Shown piece by piece: positions 33,870 to 43,261 of a stretch of 64,000 bases of DNA. Source of the stretch: Sphingobacterium chungjuense (GTDB lineage Bacteria > Bacteroidota > Bacteroidia > Sphingobacteriales > Sphingobacteriaceae); the NCBI RefSeq assembly GCF_011316935.1, contig NZ_WLYS01000003.1, positions 496,001 to 560,000 on the forward strand. The letters run 5' to 3'. How positions within the stretch are numbered: the first letter of the stretch is position 1; every line of letters starts with the position of its first letter. Under the pieces are notes generated by a model, which worked only from the letters and a program-made list of their open reading frames with translations, searched no databases and was not told where the DNA came from. A program made the position numbers and the translations under genes.

Positions 33870-34310
33870 TTAACCCCTCCAAAATCTTGTTCTACCCGTG
33901 TCGATGTGAACAAAGGTTTGGTATTGCCCTATTCCACCAGTCTTTTTGTTCTTGACCACTGTAGTAGTCCAGCCTTTAATGTCTCCATTAACAGGGAATG
34001 TATCAAGTGCATTTCCCAATACGTGTTGACTAGATGTTGCACCGTTAACGCTCTTATTATAAGCTGGTGATCTGTATGATGAAGATATCCGTACAGGTGA
34101 TCCAAATAAGGTACGTAGTTTCTGTAATTCTAGTACGATATTCAGGTTGATAATTGTGGTGGTATCCTTTGTGTTTTTAGTTAAAAATTCGTGGAGTTTG
34201 AAGTTAGTGGTGATCTGGAAGTTGGATGTATTTTTATCAAATGTGATGTGATCACCATTGATAGTAATGTTATGTTTGGTACATAATTCTTTGATTTGGG
34301 ATAAGGTCAT
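33870..34310 (-). CDS. M15-family peptidase endolysin
   Basis: About 146 residues from ATG 34310 (MTLSQIKELCTKHNI); the frame opens at 34346 but that ATG lies in a hairpin loop. The C-terminal domain has SSYRSPAYNKSVNGATSSQH, GNALD and FVHIDTG: His and Asp of SQHVLGNALD plus His of VHID are the zinc ligands of D-Ala-D-Ala/L-Ala-D-Glu type M15 peptidases. It would cut peptidoglycan peptides for lysis. Adjacent to the holin. Between 34311 and 34568 only a hairpin (GCGCAC-atgct-GTGCGC, 34339-34355) is seen. Confidence 0.85.
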   Translation of the reverse strand: MTLSQIKELCTKHNITINGDHITFDKNTSNFQITTNFKLHEFLTKNTKDTTTIINLNIVLELQKLRTLFGSPVRISSSYRSPAYNKSVNGATSSQHVLGNALDTFPVNGDIKGWTTTVVKNKKTGGIGQYQTFVHIDTGRTRFWRG

Positions 34311-34568
34311 TAAATAGGTTGATAATTGGGTATTAGTGGCGCACATGCTGTGCGCATTTAGGGAATGATTATAGAAGAAATCTATACATCCAATTGTTAG
34401 TTATATTGGTTTGGGTAAGTTTTTGTAGATTAATAAATAATCGCTTATTATCTTCAAAATTGACCGCAATAGATGCGATATAAGGCACTATCTCGAAACT
34501 TTGATACCAGTATTCCAGAATGGATTACAGTGTCTTAAATCCCTTTATATTGAGTATTTTCAAACTAG

Positions 34569-35078
34569 TTAGTTTAAAACGATATTATTGTCTTTATCGT
34601 CGGTTAAATCGTCACCTAAGTCACTTGTTAGGATGATTCCAGATGATATTTTTGGCAAAATACAGTTGTTTTTGGTTCTAAACACTGATAACCTTATAGC
34701 GAATGTAACCCCTGCGGTACGATCTGTATTTTGGTCGTCAAATGGGTTGATCATAACATTCTCATCCATCTCAAAAAACTCATTGTTTATAGAGTGAAAA
34801 TCAATAAAATCCTGCGCTAATAGGTTACAATCGTTATGAATTTCATCTACATTACGGTGATCTAAACTGTTATTCTGGATATCTGCAATTGTTATCACGA
34901 AATTATACACGTTATACACGCTAGATGTACTATTATTAACGTATTCAACGTGCGCAAATGGATAATTTACATCTCTTTTGTCGTTATAATCAGATTTTGA
35001 AGATACTTCTACAGTATTGATGAAAGGTGAAGATGCAAACCATTGTTTCAGGTATAATTTTACTTGATTTAGTGTCAT
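34569..35078 (-). CDS. Putative tail terminator/neck protein (169 aa)
   Basis: About 169 residues from ATG 35078 (MTLNQVKLYLKQWFASSPFI), with start overlapping the stop of the preceding connector gene; a longer frame is an artefact. A helical start followed by beta segments (PFAHVEYVNNST, YNVYNFVITIADIQ) and a long acidic end fits minor tail-terminator-type proteins. Position after portal and connector agrees. No diagnostic motif. Confidence 0.5.
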   Translation of the reverse strand: MTLNQVKLYLKQWFASSPFINTVEVSSKSDYNDKRDVNYPFAHVEYVNNSTSSVYNVYNFVITIADIQNNSLDHRNVDEIHNDCNLLAQDFIDFHSINNEFFEMDENVMINPFDDQNTDRTAGVTFAIRLSVFRTKNNCILPKISSGIILTSDLGDDLTDDKDNNIVLN

Positions 35079-35632
35079 TAAAAACCTCTCCTTCCAAGCT
35101 TGTTTGCACGTGCGGTAACAATCTTTTGAGCATTGACACGATTTGGTAAGTACCAACCAGTGCTATATGGAGCAATACTAGTATTACCTACACCACAACT
35201 GGTTTTGACAAATACCATTAGTCTTAAACGGTAGGAATCAAATTTGGCGCGGTAATAACGCTTTACATTTTCAATTTCTCCCCCAATTATAGCCGTAGAA
35301 TTAGCATCTGTGATGTTTTTAACACCTTTATTGGTAAATTTATAGTTTAAACTGGTCGGGATATTCAAAAGAACTCCATAAACTAAAAAATCTTTGATGT
35401 ATCTATTCAACAAGACCGCTATTTCTGAATCAATGATATAGTTGGGATCAGCAATCTTGTTTTTAATCTCTTCTTCAACCTCATTGTATAATTTTTCGCC
35501 CAATATTTGGTATAATTCTAAGTCCTGAAGTTCTTTGAGCGTGATTTTGATCAGCTTACTTTCTAAATTTTCCTCCAAGATCGAATTGTCTTTGATTGAT
35601 CGTTCGCTTATGAATAGTATTGTCTTACTCAT
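35078..35632 (-). CDS. Head-tail connector-like protein (DUF6712-like)
   Basis: 184 residues. Helical, with the pattern LELYQILGEKLYNEVEEEI, AVLLNRYIKDFLVYGVLLNIP and KFTNKGVKNI that I recognise from Bacteroidota phage connector proteins of the gp6-type position. It starts at the portal stop and its end overlaps the next gene, so the three are tightly coupled. Probably forms the adaptor ring under the portal. Confidence 0.65.
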   Translation of the reverse strand: MSKTILFISERSIKDNSILEENLESKLIKITLKELQDLELYQILGEKLYNEVEEEIKNKIADPNYIIDSEIAVLLNRYIKDFLVYGVLLNIPTSLNYKFTNKGVKNITDANSTAIIGGEIENVKRYYRAKFDSYRLRLMVFVKTSCGVGNTSIAPYSTGWYLPNRVNAQKIVTARANKLGRRGF

Positions 35633-37473
35633 TATTTAGTTCCTCCTTTCTTTACAACTGAATGTGCCACCCATGAGTGGCGACAGTTACGCCCTCCAAT
35701 ATTGACAAAGCAGTCATAACCCATTGTTTCACTGATAGTTTGTATGTCTTCGCGTGACCAGTAACGATCCAAATTTTGGATTCTTTTGCAGAAATTCCTT
35801 GTTTTATCATCTATTGGCGCACCTTCATATGTGTACATTACTTGAATCTTTTCGTAATTCGGCCTATTGTCAATAGTCTCAACATCCAAATCCCTTTTCG
35901 CCTTATCAACATCGATTTGATCAATGATCTTGGTAGCAGGGATAACTTTGGAAACAACAAGTTTTGCTATTTCTTCCCTGATCGCTTGCAAGCTGTATGA
36001 ATTATCAAGTGCCGATCTAATATCTGTTAGGCTCTTACCGACAAAAGGACTTTTTTGCACTAAGTAATTGGTCAAACGTGAATCTTCAGCATACTTCAAA
36101 GTCTTGCTAAACGCGTGTTTACGCAAATGCACAAAATCCTCTTTCGAATATCCAAGGTGTGAGATTGAATTAAATTTTAGTTCATCCTCGTCTTCATCAT
36201 CTTTTGAAAATTTGGATGTTGTAGGTGCAGGTGTTGCAATCGGAGATTGCATGACTGCAAATGTTGCAGGTGCTGCTACTTCACTTTCTAACTGATCTCC
36301 ATTTTTTAAAGGGGGTAAATTTTTCTCAGCTCTCATCTCATTTATGGTCATTATGCCGTTTTTATCAAAGATTTTTACAGCTTCAACAATGTCAATTTCG
36401 CGGTAAGTACCTCTAATCAACTTATTGAATGACTCAACAATCTCATCACGTCTATTAGATAAATAGGTTCTGAAGATTTCATACGAGTTTTCAAGCTCAA
36501 CACCACCGCCTAGTTGCCCTGGTGTTTTAATCCCCAATAATAGTGGATTGGTGACATTATGTGCGGTAATAATATCTTGAATAGTACTATCCTTCAAAGT
36601 TACCAATGCTGTATTCCAGTCGTTTGAGTTTAATGACGTAATTTCTGCGCCACGGGAATCATCATTTGCATAGTTGATAATTAGCTTTTTACCAGATGTT
36701 CCTGTGAAATTCTCTGTAATTTGCTTTTCTAAATGCTCCTTGATTGATTCTTCTGGCTCTCCATTATGGAATGTGAGAATATTTTGCCCACTAAACCCGT
36801 TTTCAAGATTATTCTTATGGAATAGCTGAATACTTATTTCATTTTCTATGCTGATTTTTGAAGAATGATATTCGGGTTCTCGGTAAGTTTGATGTATTGA
36901 CGGGTTACTGCCAATATGGAAGTATATTTTACTAGTGAAATCATCTTTAACATCTCGCTTCCACGCATCAAATTCTATTACTTGATTACTATTGTAACAC
37001 CAATCATCGCAATACCAGAATTTGGAATATGATTTATTAGTCCTGATTGCTTCCGCTGGAATGTGATTTAATTGTGTTAATTCACCAACGCTATTATATA
37101 TACATTCAATACTGTAGTAACCAAAGATTAGGTAATCTTTAGTAACAAGTTTCAATAATTCTTTTACGGTTTTATCTTCGTTAACGAAAAATTCCGCTTT
37201 CTCTTTACCGCCTTTATACACCACATCCGCGCCCATAATCATATCGGCTTTGTTCTTAATGATTGCTTGGTGCGTAGTACTATTGGAATACAGATAAAGT
37301 AACCAGTTAGGATAAAGGTTATCCACTCCGTGCATCACCATAACGTCACTCCCTCTCCGATTACCTTTATTCCGTTCTGTTGGAATTGGTGTGATATTAC
37401 TATTGAATTTTAAATTGGATATTTGGTTTTTACCCATAATCATTTGGGTAGTAGTCTTTCTTTTATTCGTCAT
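35632..37473 (-). CDS. Portal protein with fused C-terminal minor-head (MuF/gp7-like) domain
   Basis: 613 residues. The first ~430 have portal features (VDNLYPNWLLYLYSNSTTH, IIKNKADMIMG, KDYLIFGYYSIE, NHIPAEAIRTN, LLGIKTPGQLGGGVELENSY). After an acidic linker (DDEDEDELKFN) a second domain ends with GAPIDDKTRNFCKRIQNLD, RYWSREDIQTI and NIGGRNCRHSWVAHS, the signature of SPP1 gp7/Mu F minor head proteins. The portal forms the dodecameric DNA entry channel; the fused domain is usually a separate protein. Confidence 0.8.
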   Translation of the reverse strand: MTNKRKTTTQMIMGKNQISNLKFNSNITPIPTERNKGNRRGSDVMVMHGVDNLYPNWLLYLYSNSTTHQAIIKNKADMIMGADVVYKGGKEKAEFFVNEDKTVKELLKLVTKDYLIFGYYSIECIYNSVGELTQLNHIPAEAIRTNKSYSKFWYCDDWCYNSNQVIEFDAWKRDVKDDFTSKIYFHIGSNPSIHQTYREPEYHSSKISIENEISIQLFHKNNLENGFSGQNILTFHNGEPEESIKEHLEKQITENFTGTSGKKLIINYANDDSRGAEITSLNSNDWNTALVTLKDSTIQDIITAHNVTNPLLLGIKTPGQLGGGVELENSYEIFRTYLSNRRDEIVESFNKLIRGTYREIDIVEAVKIFDKNGIMTINEMRAEKNLPPLKNGDQLESEVAAPATFAVMQSPIATPAPTTSKFSKDDEDEDELKFNSISHLGYSKEDFVHLRKHAFSKTLKYAEDSRLTNYLVQKSPFVGKSLTDIRSALDNSYSLQAIREEIAKLVVSKVIPATKIIDQIDVDKAKRDLDVETIDNRPNYEKIQVMYTYEGAPIDDKTRNFCKRIQNLDRYWSREDIQTISETMGYDCFVNIGGRNCRHSWVAHSVVKKGGTK

Positions 37474-37481
37474 AAAATTGG

Positions 37482-37832
37482 TTAATATTGGTCATCGTCA
37501 TACACGATGTAATCGTCATCCTCTGATTGATAACTTGTATAATTTGGTGTACCGAAATCTTCACTTTGAATCTTGATACTGCCCGATTCTAGGATTCCAA
37601 AAGCATCTGTTAAGACATATGTATATAATCCATCAGCGTAATCTTGGAATTGATTAAGTAAAGAATAAGCCGTGTATCTTTCGTTGCTTGTAATTGGTGA
37701 TGATAGTGTTATGATGGATTCTGTTTTATCATAATCGCTAGTAACATTTAATAGCACATCACCCATTGCAACACGATCAAGTGTAAAAAACAGGTCTACG
37801 TATAATTGGTCTTTATTGATTAATTTGGTCAT
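37482..37832 (-). CDS. Hypothetical virion protein (116 aa)
   Basis: 116 residues (MTKLINKDQLYVDLFFTLD, LLNQFQDYADGLYTYVLTDA), beta-rich with a very acidic end (YQSEDDDYIVYDDDQY). The placement between the tail-tube candidate and portal suggests a small connector or decoration protein. Not recognised. Confidence 0.6.
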   Translation of the reverse strand: MTKLINKDQLYVDLFFTLDRVAMGDVLLNVTSDYDKTESIITLSSPITSNERYTAYSLLNQFQDYADGLYTYVLTDAFGILESGSIKIQSEDFGTPNYTSYQSEDDDYIVYDDDQY

Positions 37833-37860
37833 CTATAAGTTAGTGTGCTGACCATAAAAA

Positions 37861-37887
37861 AACCGCTACACGGGGAGTGCAACGGTT
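37861..37887 (-). terminator. Hairpin AACCG/CGGTT between late genes
   Basis: AACCG (37861-37865) with CGGTT (37883-37887) and inner CAC/GTG pairs; on the minus strand T7 follows. Partial terminator between the 182-aa and 116-aa genes. Confidence 0.6.
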
Positions 37888-37952
37888 AATAATTGATATA
37901 AGACTGTCCAGAATTTATCCTGTCTTATTTTTTTAGTATCGGGGGTTGATAC

Positions 37953-38501
37953 TTATGCTTCGATTAATCCAGTTATGATGGTTGGATCAACAAGGTGTAG
38001 AAAATGATTTTCATCGGATGTCAATGTAATTGTATATCCTGCACCGTCACCTGAATTAACACCAGATGTACCAGATATAGCGGATACGTCCATCATTCCC
38101 GTCAATCCCAACGCTACAAAACGTCCAGATTTAAGCTTAACTAATGCAGATACTGCACCAGCTTCAACTAATTCACTAATGAAATTTCTACCATCGGGTG
38201 TAATACCAGATACATATAAGTTTAAAGTACTAGTAATAGTAAATGAGTTAGTTTCTGGTGTAGATGCGTATTCTTCGGTAATACCTAATGTATTTTTGAT
38301 TAAGCCAACGGAAACATATTTTTTTCCTGTAGCTAATCCGATTTCATCGATAACATTACCTGTGCTATCGGTTGAGTATTTTTCTAATGAGCCGTCAACA
38401 TTTTTAAGGTCGGAATATGAGATTAACCATAATTCACTTGCACCACCTTGTTGTTTAGCACATTGTTTTGAATATTTTGTGATTGATTTTAAACAAGCCA
38501 T
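37953..38501 (-). CDS. Putative major tail (tube) protein (182 aa)
   Basis: 182 residues, beta-rich. ISELVEAGAVSALVKLKSGRFVALGLTGMMDVSA and a C-terminal DENHFLHLVDPTIITGLIEA fit a pattern I know from Bacteroidota phage tail or decoration proteins encoded just after the capsid. Bracketed by hairpins on both sides, as if expressed at its own level. Exact role (tail tube or decoration) is uncertain. Confidence 0.55.
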   Translation of the reverse strand: MACLKSITKYSKQCAKQQGGASELWLISYSDLKNVDGSLEKYSTDSTGNVIDEIGLATGKKYVSVGLIKNTLGITEEYASTPETNSFTITSTLNLYVSGITPDGRNFISELVEAGAVSALVKLKSGRFVALGLTGMMDVSAISGTSGVNSGDGAGYTITLTSDENHFLHLVDPTIITGLIEA

Positions 38502-38523
38502 TTTAATATAATTGGTTATGAAA

Positions 38524-38584
38524 AAAGGTGATGGAATACCACCACCTTTCTATTAGTTCAATGATAACCCGTAGGGGTTATCAT
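38524..38584 (-). terminator. Double hairpin after the capsid gene
   Basis: First stem AAAGGTGATGG/CCACCACCTTT (38524-38549), followed on the minus strand by TTTTTTCAT. Second stem ATGATAACCC/GGGTTATCAT (38561-38584). Two hairpins directly after the capsid gene suggest strong control of readthrough or mRNA processing. Confidence 0.6.
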
Positions 38585-38594
38585 GTATTTGTTG

Positions 38595-39503
38595 TTACTT
38601 CTTGAAGATGTAAATTTCTTCTGGACGAGCGATTTGAACACCCAATTTCCATTTAAAGTCTAAATACAAGTTTCCACCAGTTTCTTGTGAATGGAATAAA
38701 TTAACAGAGTTAAATTCGTTTTCCATATCAGTTGCAACGTAGAAATTTGATGCTCTAGCCATAACGAAATATTCAGTATCGACAGCATCAAAACCTTCAA
38801 CACCTTTAAGGCGTTTAGTTGTACCGTGCAAATGCGTAATACCATCTTCTGCTTTAAAATAGTTATCGTTGCTTACTTCAATACCCATTGCATCCTGATT
38901 ACCTTTAGACAATAGAATTACAAAATCTTGTTGTCTCTTGATAGCGTTGGGAATAGTGGCTAATGCAAGCTGTAAACGCTTGTACAACTTATCTGCTTCT
39001 GGTAATGTAACTGCTTTATTTTCTGCATCCATTAACTTGAAAAATCCATCGAAGTGCATCATATCGGGATCAATACTTTCAGTATCACCAGCCCATATCA
39101 AGGCTTCATTACTCAAAGCCAACTTGTCGGCACGTAGATTAGTTACCGAATCGATAAAGTCAAAACTTGTATAATTACTTCCACTTTGAAGCCATTGGTT
39201 TTGGTAGGTGGTCTCAAGGTCGGCAATACAGAGGTTCTGGTCTGATTGTAAGGTGTGTACTTTAATATTTACAGCACCTAATTCAGTTGTATTTAATGGT
39301 TGACGACCACAACCTTTAGTTGTTTTTCTTACTACTGCGGTAGTATCTAGTAAATTGATTTGTTCTTCATTCTTTACGTTAACTAGAAAAGTACCGTTTT
39401 CTTGAATGAATTTAATTGTATCTGATTCGCTTAAAGAACGATAAACGAAATCGCGGCTATTTGCCGTTACGTGGTTTGGTAATCCTTCGATTTGAAATGA
39501 CAT
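38595..39503 (-). CDS. Major capsid protein (predicted)
   Basis: 302 residues (MSFQIEGLPNHVTANSRDF). No transmembrane or enzyme motifs; mixed alpha/beta with SFDFIDSVTNLRADKLALSN and a C-terminal KWKLGVQIARPEEIYIFKK. Position directly after protease and scaffold-like genes and before the tail-tube candidate gives the assignment; size is normal for an HK97-fold capsid. The pattern is familiar from Bacteroidota phages, but identity rests mainly on synteny. Confidence 0.7.
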   Translation of the reverse strand: MSFQIEGLPNHVTANSRDFVYRSLSESDTIKFIQENGTFLVNVKNEEQINLLDTTAVVRKTTKGCGRQPLNTTELGAVNIKVHTLQSDQNLCIADLETTYQNQWLQSGSNYTSFDFIDSVTNLRADKLALSNEALIWAGDTESIDPDMMHFDGFFKLMDAENKAVTLPEADKLYKRLQLALATIPNAIKRQQDFVILLSKGNQDAMGIEVSNDNYFKAEDGITHLHGTTKRLKGVEGFDAVDTEYFVMARASNFYVATDMENEFNSVNLFHSQETGGNLYLDFKWKLGVQIARPEEIYIFKK

Positions 39504-39510
39504 AGTTTAA

Positions 39511-40089
39511 TTAGTTAGTTTTTCTTTTGTTAGCCAAATAATCAGCTAGTTCAGCACGTTTATCAACGGCTTGGAATTTTTCTTTTGTTACTGATTTGCT
39601 GAATGGTTGTTTTTTAAATTCTGCCGTAGCATCAACTACTTCAGCTACCGTTTCAGCTACTTCTGCAACTTCTTCGTGGATAGTTGCTACTTCTTCAGCT
39701 ACTGCTTGGATAGCATTAACACATTCAGCAATAGCATCCATTACTTCTTCAGCTACTTCAGCTGGAGCATCTTCACCTTCAAAGTCTTCAGATACTTCTT
39801 CTGCAACGATTTCTGCGATTACTCCGTCTTCAACTCTGATATCTCCGTCCTCCGTGCTGTACCAACCGTCAGGTGCTGGTGTATTTTCATCTCCTGCTGA
39901 TCCGATAGACACAGGTGCGCCAATTTCTAAAGTTGGGTAAGAAAGTACTTGACCATCTGTATCTTCAACTATTTCAAAGCGATATTTCACTTTGGAAAAT
40001 TTGGTTTTTGTTTTGCTTGAGAACGCCAACTTTTGAAGTTTGGCAAAAGCCAATTCTAAAGCACTTTTTTTATTTTTTGATTTATTCAT
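39511..40089 (-). CDS. Scaffold-like protein (192 aa)
   Basis: 192 residues. A basic start, a beta segment (KYRFEIVEDTDGQVLSYPTL), then long Ala/Glu/Val-rich helical repeats (AEVAEEVMDAIAECVNAIQ, AEEVATIHEEVAEVAETVA) typical of coiled-coil scaffolds, and a basic helical C-terminal. It lies between the XkdF-like protease and the capsid gene, the usual scaffold position. The protease would remove it during head maturation. Confidence 0.7.
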   Translation of the reverse strand: MNKSKNKKSALELAFAKLQKLAFSSKTKTKFSKVKYRFEIVEDTDGQVLSYPTLEIGAPVSIGSAGDENTPAPDGWYSTEDGDIRVEDGVIAEIVAEEVSEDFEGEDAPAEVAEEVMDAIAECVNAIQAVAEEVATIHEEVAEVAETVAEVVDATAEFKKQPFSKSVTKEKFQAVDKRAELADYLANKRKTN

Positions 40090-40134
40090 AATTTGGTTTA
40101 TGTCTTATATTATATTAGTGTGATCGGTCAATCA

Positions 40135-40776
40135 CTACTTTGTCAGGTACTTGGAATAAGCAGATATTTGGCGTAATAAAGCATCAATATCTTCGTCATC
40201 TTCTTCTTCATCAGGGGTGATATCGATGGTATATTTTTCTTCTTTGTCGATTTGAACCAAGTTAAAAAGTCCTTCAACGCTGAAGCCGTTACGCTTACCA
40301 TCTTTAATATCTGTCCACAAATCTTCATCCTGTACCTGTACGCCAATAATCCAACTACCGCTAGGAATGTCTTCACCCAAAATGCTTGGTGCTGGTAAGA
40401 TGTCAGAGGTTATAAATGATTGAAAAATGAATGAATGAGCATCTTTTGCTGAATGTTCTACATTGAGATTGTTGTTTAATCCGCGCTTCATAAACGCCTT
40501 TACGATAGTTTCAATTTCTTGTGCAGTGAATACCACATAATACTCTGTACCATCTTCATCTTGTCTGTAAATAGGCTGATCGGGAATCAATGCTAAACCA
40601 AGTAATTGATGTTTTTCTTCATCACTAAACTTGTACTTAATCTGTGTTTTTTGTTTACTGTTGAAAGCTTGAAAGTTTCGTTCAATTGCTGGATGCGCAA
40701 CAATACTGACCATATCAACGATCATATCATCATCTTCGCTAATGTGTATAGAATATACTGGTAAGTCTTTATTCAT
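40135..40776 (-). CDS. XkdF-like prohead protease
   Basis: 213 residues from ATG 40776 (MNKDLPVYSIHISEDDD). Recognisable features of phage-type XkdF: VDMVSIVAHPAIERNFQAFN, LLGLALIPDQPIYRQDEDG, EYYVVFTAQEIETIVKAFM, LNVEHSAKD with a conserved His, and GSWIIGVQV then NGFSVEGLFN with a likely Ser. It is thought to process scaffold and capsid during maturation. The ten upstream residues in the frame overlap a hairpin and are excluded. Confidence 0.82.
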   Translation of the reverse strand: MNKDLPVYSIHISEDDDMIVDMVSIVAHPAIERNFQAFNSKQKTQIKYKFSDEEKHQLLGLALIPDQPIYRQDEDGTEYYVVFTAQEIETIVKAFMKRGLNNNLNVEHSAKDAHSFIFQSFITSDILPAPSILGEDIPSGSWIIGVQVQDEDLWTDIKDGKRNGFSVEGLFNLVQIDKEEKYTIDITPDEEEDDEDIDALLRQISAYSKYLTK

Positions 40777-40803
40777 AATTTGGTTATATAGTATTAGTGT
40801 GAT

Positions 40804-40830
40804 CATGGAATCCCCATAGGGATTTCCATG
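40804..40830 (-). terminator. CATGGAA-flanked hairpin after the tape measure gene
   Basis: CATGGAATCCC (40804-40814) pairs with GGGATTTCCATG (40819-40830). Same CATG-flanked pattern as 23220-23253 and 25111-25141. Confidence 0.5.
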
Positions 40831-40835
40831 TTACA

Positions 40836-43202
40836 TTAGAAGGATGAATTAGCTTTATAGAAATTCTCTTTATCTGCATTAGTAGATAAGTCTTTGTTTG
40901 TTATGTACGCCTTGACAGGTTCAATCTTTATATTCTGTTGTTGTGGTTGGTTTGCAATCCTCACATCCTGTACACCTGATCTACTTAGAGTAGTAGTATT
41001 GATTGTTGGCGCTTGTATGCTTGGTGCTGGTGTAGCTCCTTTTGCACCTTCTACTTTAGTGCTTAATATCTTACGAACGTTAGCAAGACCACTAGCAATT
41101 ACGGCTGTAGCCATTCCAATACCAGCAAAACCACCTTGTGCTAATGCCTTACTTGCTCCGCTATATGTATCGATTGTTGCCGATGCAACCGCCATTGTAC
41201 GCCCAAAGGCCGTGGTATCACTAGCCAAAGCACCAAGTGATCCAGCTACGGCTGAAGCAACACCAAGATTGGATTCTAATAAGGCATTACGATTATCAGA
41301 TGTTTCTTTCTCGGTCAATCTGACATTTGCGGCATACTCTGCATCAAGTAACAATAGTTGTTCTTTATTATCGGCATAGAGTTCTTTCTCTGCATCATAT
41401 TGCAACTTCAAAGCTGATAACTTTGCTTGACCAACAGCTTCAATTAAACTGACTGTATTGAGGTCGTAACCATCAGTATTGAACATTGAGATTTCACCAA
41501 TCGCAATGGCTTTGTCTAAGGCTAGTTGTTTCTCTTTCTCTTGAATTTCTTTCTTCTTATTGGATAGATCGGTTTCAATTTGCAAGACATCACTAGCGTA
41601 TTTGACATCAATCAATGCTAACTGCTCTTTATTGTCTGCATACAATTCACGTTCCTTTTGGTAAGTATCAGATAGGGATGATAAACGTGCTTCAGCGATT
41701 CTATTTTGATCGTCAATACTAGTAGCACTAGCACCCAAACCAGCCGATAAAACAGATGTTTCACCTTGTAACTTGGTCTTATTTAGTTCGGCTTCTCTAT
41801 CACTCTTATCATACTTAGCTTTAATTTCAGCTTCTTTGATTCTACGTGCTTCTAATAAATCAGTAGTAGATTGATTAGCTTGTTTAGCTTTATTGATCTG
41901 CTCTTGGTAATGAAGATCTAAGTCATTCAACTCCTTTGCTCTCTCTGATCGTCCAGCATCAGCGATATCTTTTTGTGCTTGGGTGATGAATGTCTTTACT
42001 TCATCTAGTAATTTTTTATAGTCCTCTTTCGCTTTATCAATCTGCTTCTGTCTCTCTGCATTTGCTTTGTCGCTGATACCTTTGAGAAACTTACCGTATG
42101 ATGCATTTTCCTGCGATAAATTATCATTCAATTCATCTATTCTCTTTTTATCTGCATCACTGATATGTTTGTTTTTTGACTGAAGTAGTTTGATTTCATT
42201 TTGCCATTGCTTAACCTTTAAGGCGTGAATCTCTTTCTCTTTACCACCCTGCTTTTCTAAAAGGGCAATAGACTTTTCTGTCTCTTCATTGAACTTAGCA
42301 ATAGATTCTGTGACCTCTTTACGGATGATTGCCGTTGACATACCACTTTTGAAATCTTTGACAACACCATTTAATTTTTCTAAAGGATTGATAGCATTTA
42401 ATATCTCCATACCTGCACCTTTCCAATCACCATCACGTAATAAATTGAATGCTTTGATAGCTTGACCAATTGGTCTAACTATGAATCCAACAATCGCTTT
42501 ACCAACACCTTCAACAATTGGCATTAGGTTACTAAATACTTTACCTACACCATCTACTTGTGGGATGAACTCCTTAACAGTATTCTTTAATTCTTCCCAA
42601 TTGTGTGTTAGGTATACAATAGCACTAATTATTAAACCGATTCCAAGGGACTGAAAACCTAACTTCAATAAGTTGGTAGCAGAGGTTGCACCATTAGTAG
42701 ATGCAGATAACGCTTTCATTCCTGAAGCATATTTACCCAACGATTCTATACCATCTTTCAATGACATCAATGACATCATCTTAGCGATACTTTCGTTTAC
42801 ACTCTCTGACTCGATGCCTAGGATTGATATGCCAGCGGTCAACAATTGTCCAGCCCCAACCACGCCCATAACACTTGCTTCAATCCCTTTGAATATCTTA
42901 TCAGCTTTCATTCCTGATAGATTATCCTTCAGTTTATTCACGGTTTTACCCATATCATCAAGCTGTTTTGTACTCGCTAATCCAGTATCTTTTAGTGCTT
43001 GTAGATTCTGTTTAGCTTTTTCTAGATGATCGCGTAATTCGCCAATTGATGAGTTGTTATAGTCAATCTTTTCAAACTCTTCTGCTTGATCGGATAAGTC
43101 CTTAAACTTCTTCTTTAAAGCTTCAGTCTGTTGCTGTGCTTCTTGATTCTGGACTTTTACGTCTATTAATATTTCTTTATGATTTTGATTTTCTTCTGCC
43201 AT
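40836..43202 (-). CDS. Tape measure protein
   Basis: 788 residues from ATG 43202 (MAEENQNHKEILIDVKVQN). Long coiled-coil segments flank hydrophobic stretches (SVMGVVGAGQLLTAGISIL, GFQSLGIGLIISAIVYLTH, GVGKAIVGFIVRPIGQAIK). Near the C-terminus are two ~45-residue repeats with ELYADNKEQL and ALASD-type hydrophobic helices, and the ending RIANQPQQQNIKIEPVKAYI is common in Bacteroidota phage tape measures. It sets tail length. It precedes the head genes, an unusual order. Confidence 0.85.
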   Translation of the reverse strand: MAEENQNHKEILIDVKVQNQEAQQQTEALKKKFKDLSDQAEEFEKIDYNNSSIGELRDHLEKAKQNLQALKDTGLASTKQLDDMGKTVNKLKDNLSGMKADKIFKGIEASVMGVVGAGQLLTAGISILGIESESVNESIAKMMSLMSLKDGIESLGKYASGMKALSASTNGATSATNLLKLGFQSLGIGLIISAIVYLTHNWEELKNTVKEFIPQVDGVGKVFSNLMPIVEGVGKAIVGFIVRPIGQAIKAFNLLRDGDWKGAGMEILNAINPLEKLNGVVKDFKSGMSTAIIRKEVTESIAKFNEETEKSIALLEKQGGKEKEIHALKVKQWQNEIKLLQSKNKHISDADKKRIDELNDNLSQENASYGKFLKGISDKANAERQKQIDKAKEDYKKLLDEVKTFITQAQKDIADAGRSERAKELNDLDLHYQEQINKAKQANQSTTDLLEARRIKEAEIKAKYDKSDREAELNKTKLQGETSVLSAGLGASATSIDDQNRIAEARLSSLSDTYQKERELYADNKEQLALIDVKYASDVLQIETDLSNKKKEIQEKEKQLALDKAIAIGEISMFNTDGYDLNTVSLIEAVGQAKLSALKLQYDAEKELYADNKEQLLLLDAEYAANVRLTEKETSDNRNALLESNLGVASAVAGSLGALASDTTAFGRTMAVASATIDTYSGASKALAQGGFAGIGMATAVIASGLANVRKILSTKVEGAKGATPAPSIQAPTINTTTLSRSGVQDVRIANQPQQQNIKIEPVKAYITNKDLSTNADKENFYKANSSF

Positions 43203-43261
43203 ATATAATTGGTTGTATATATGGATAGTGTTGGTATATTTAGTAATCAAACTAATTACAT

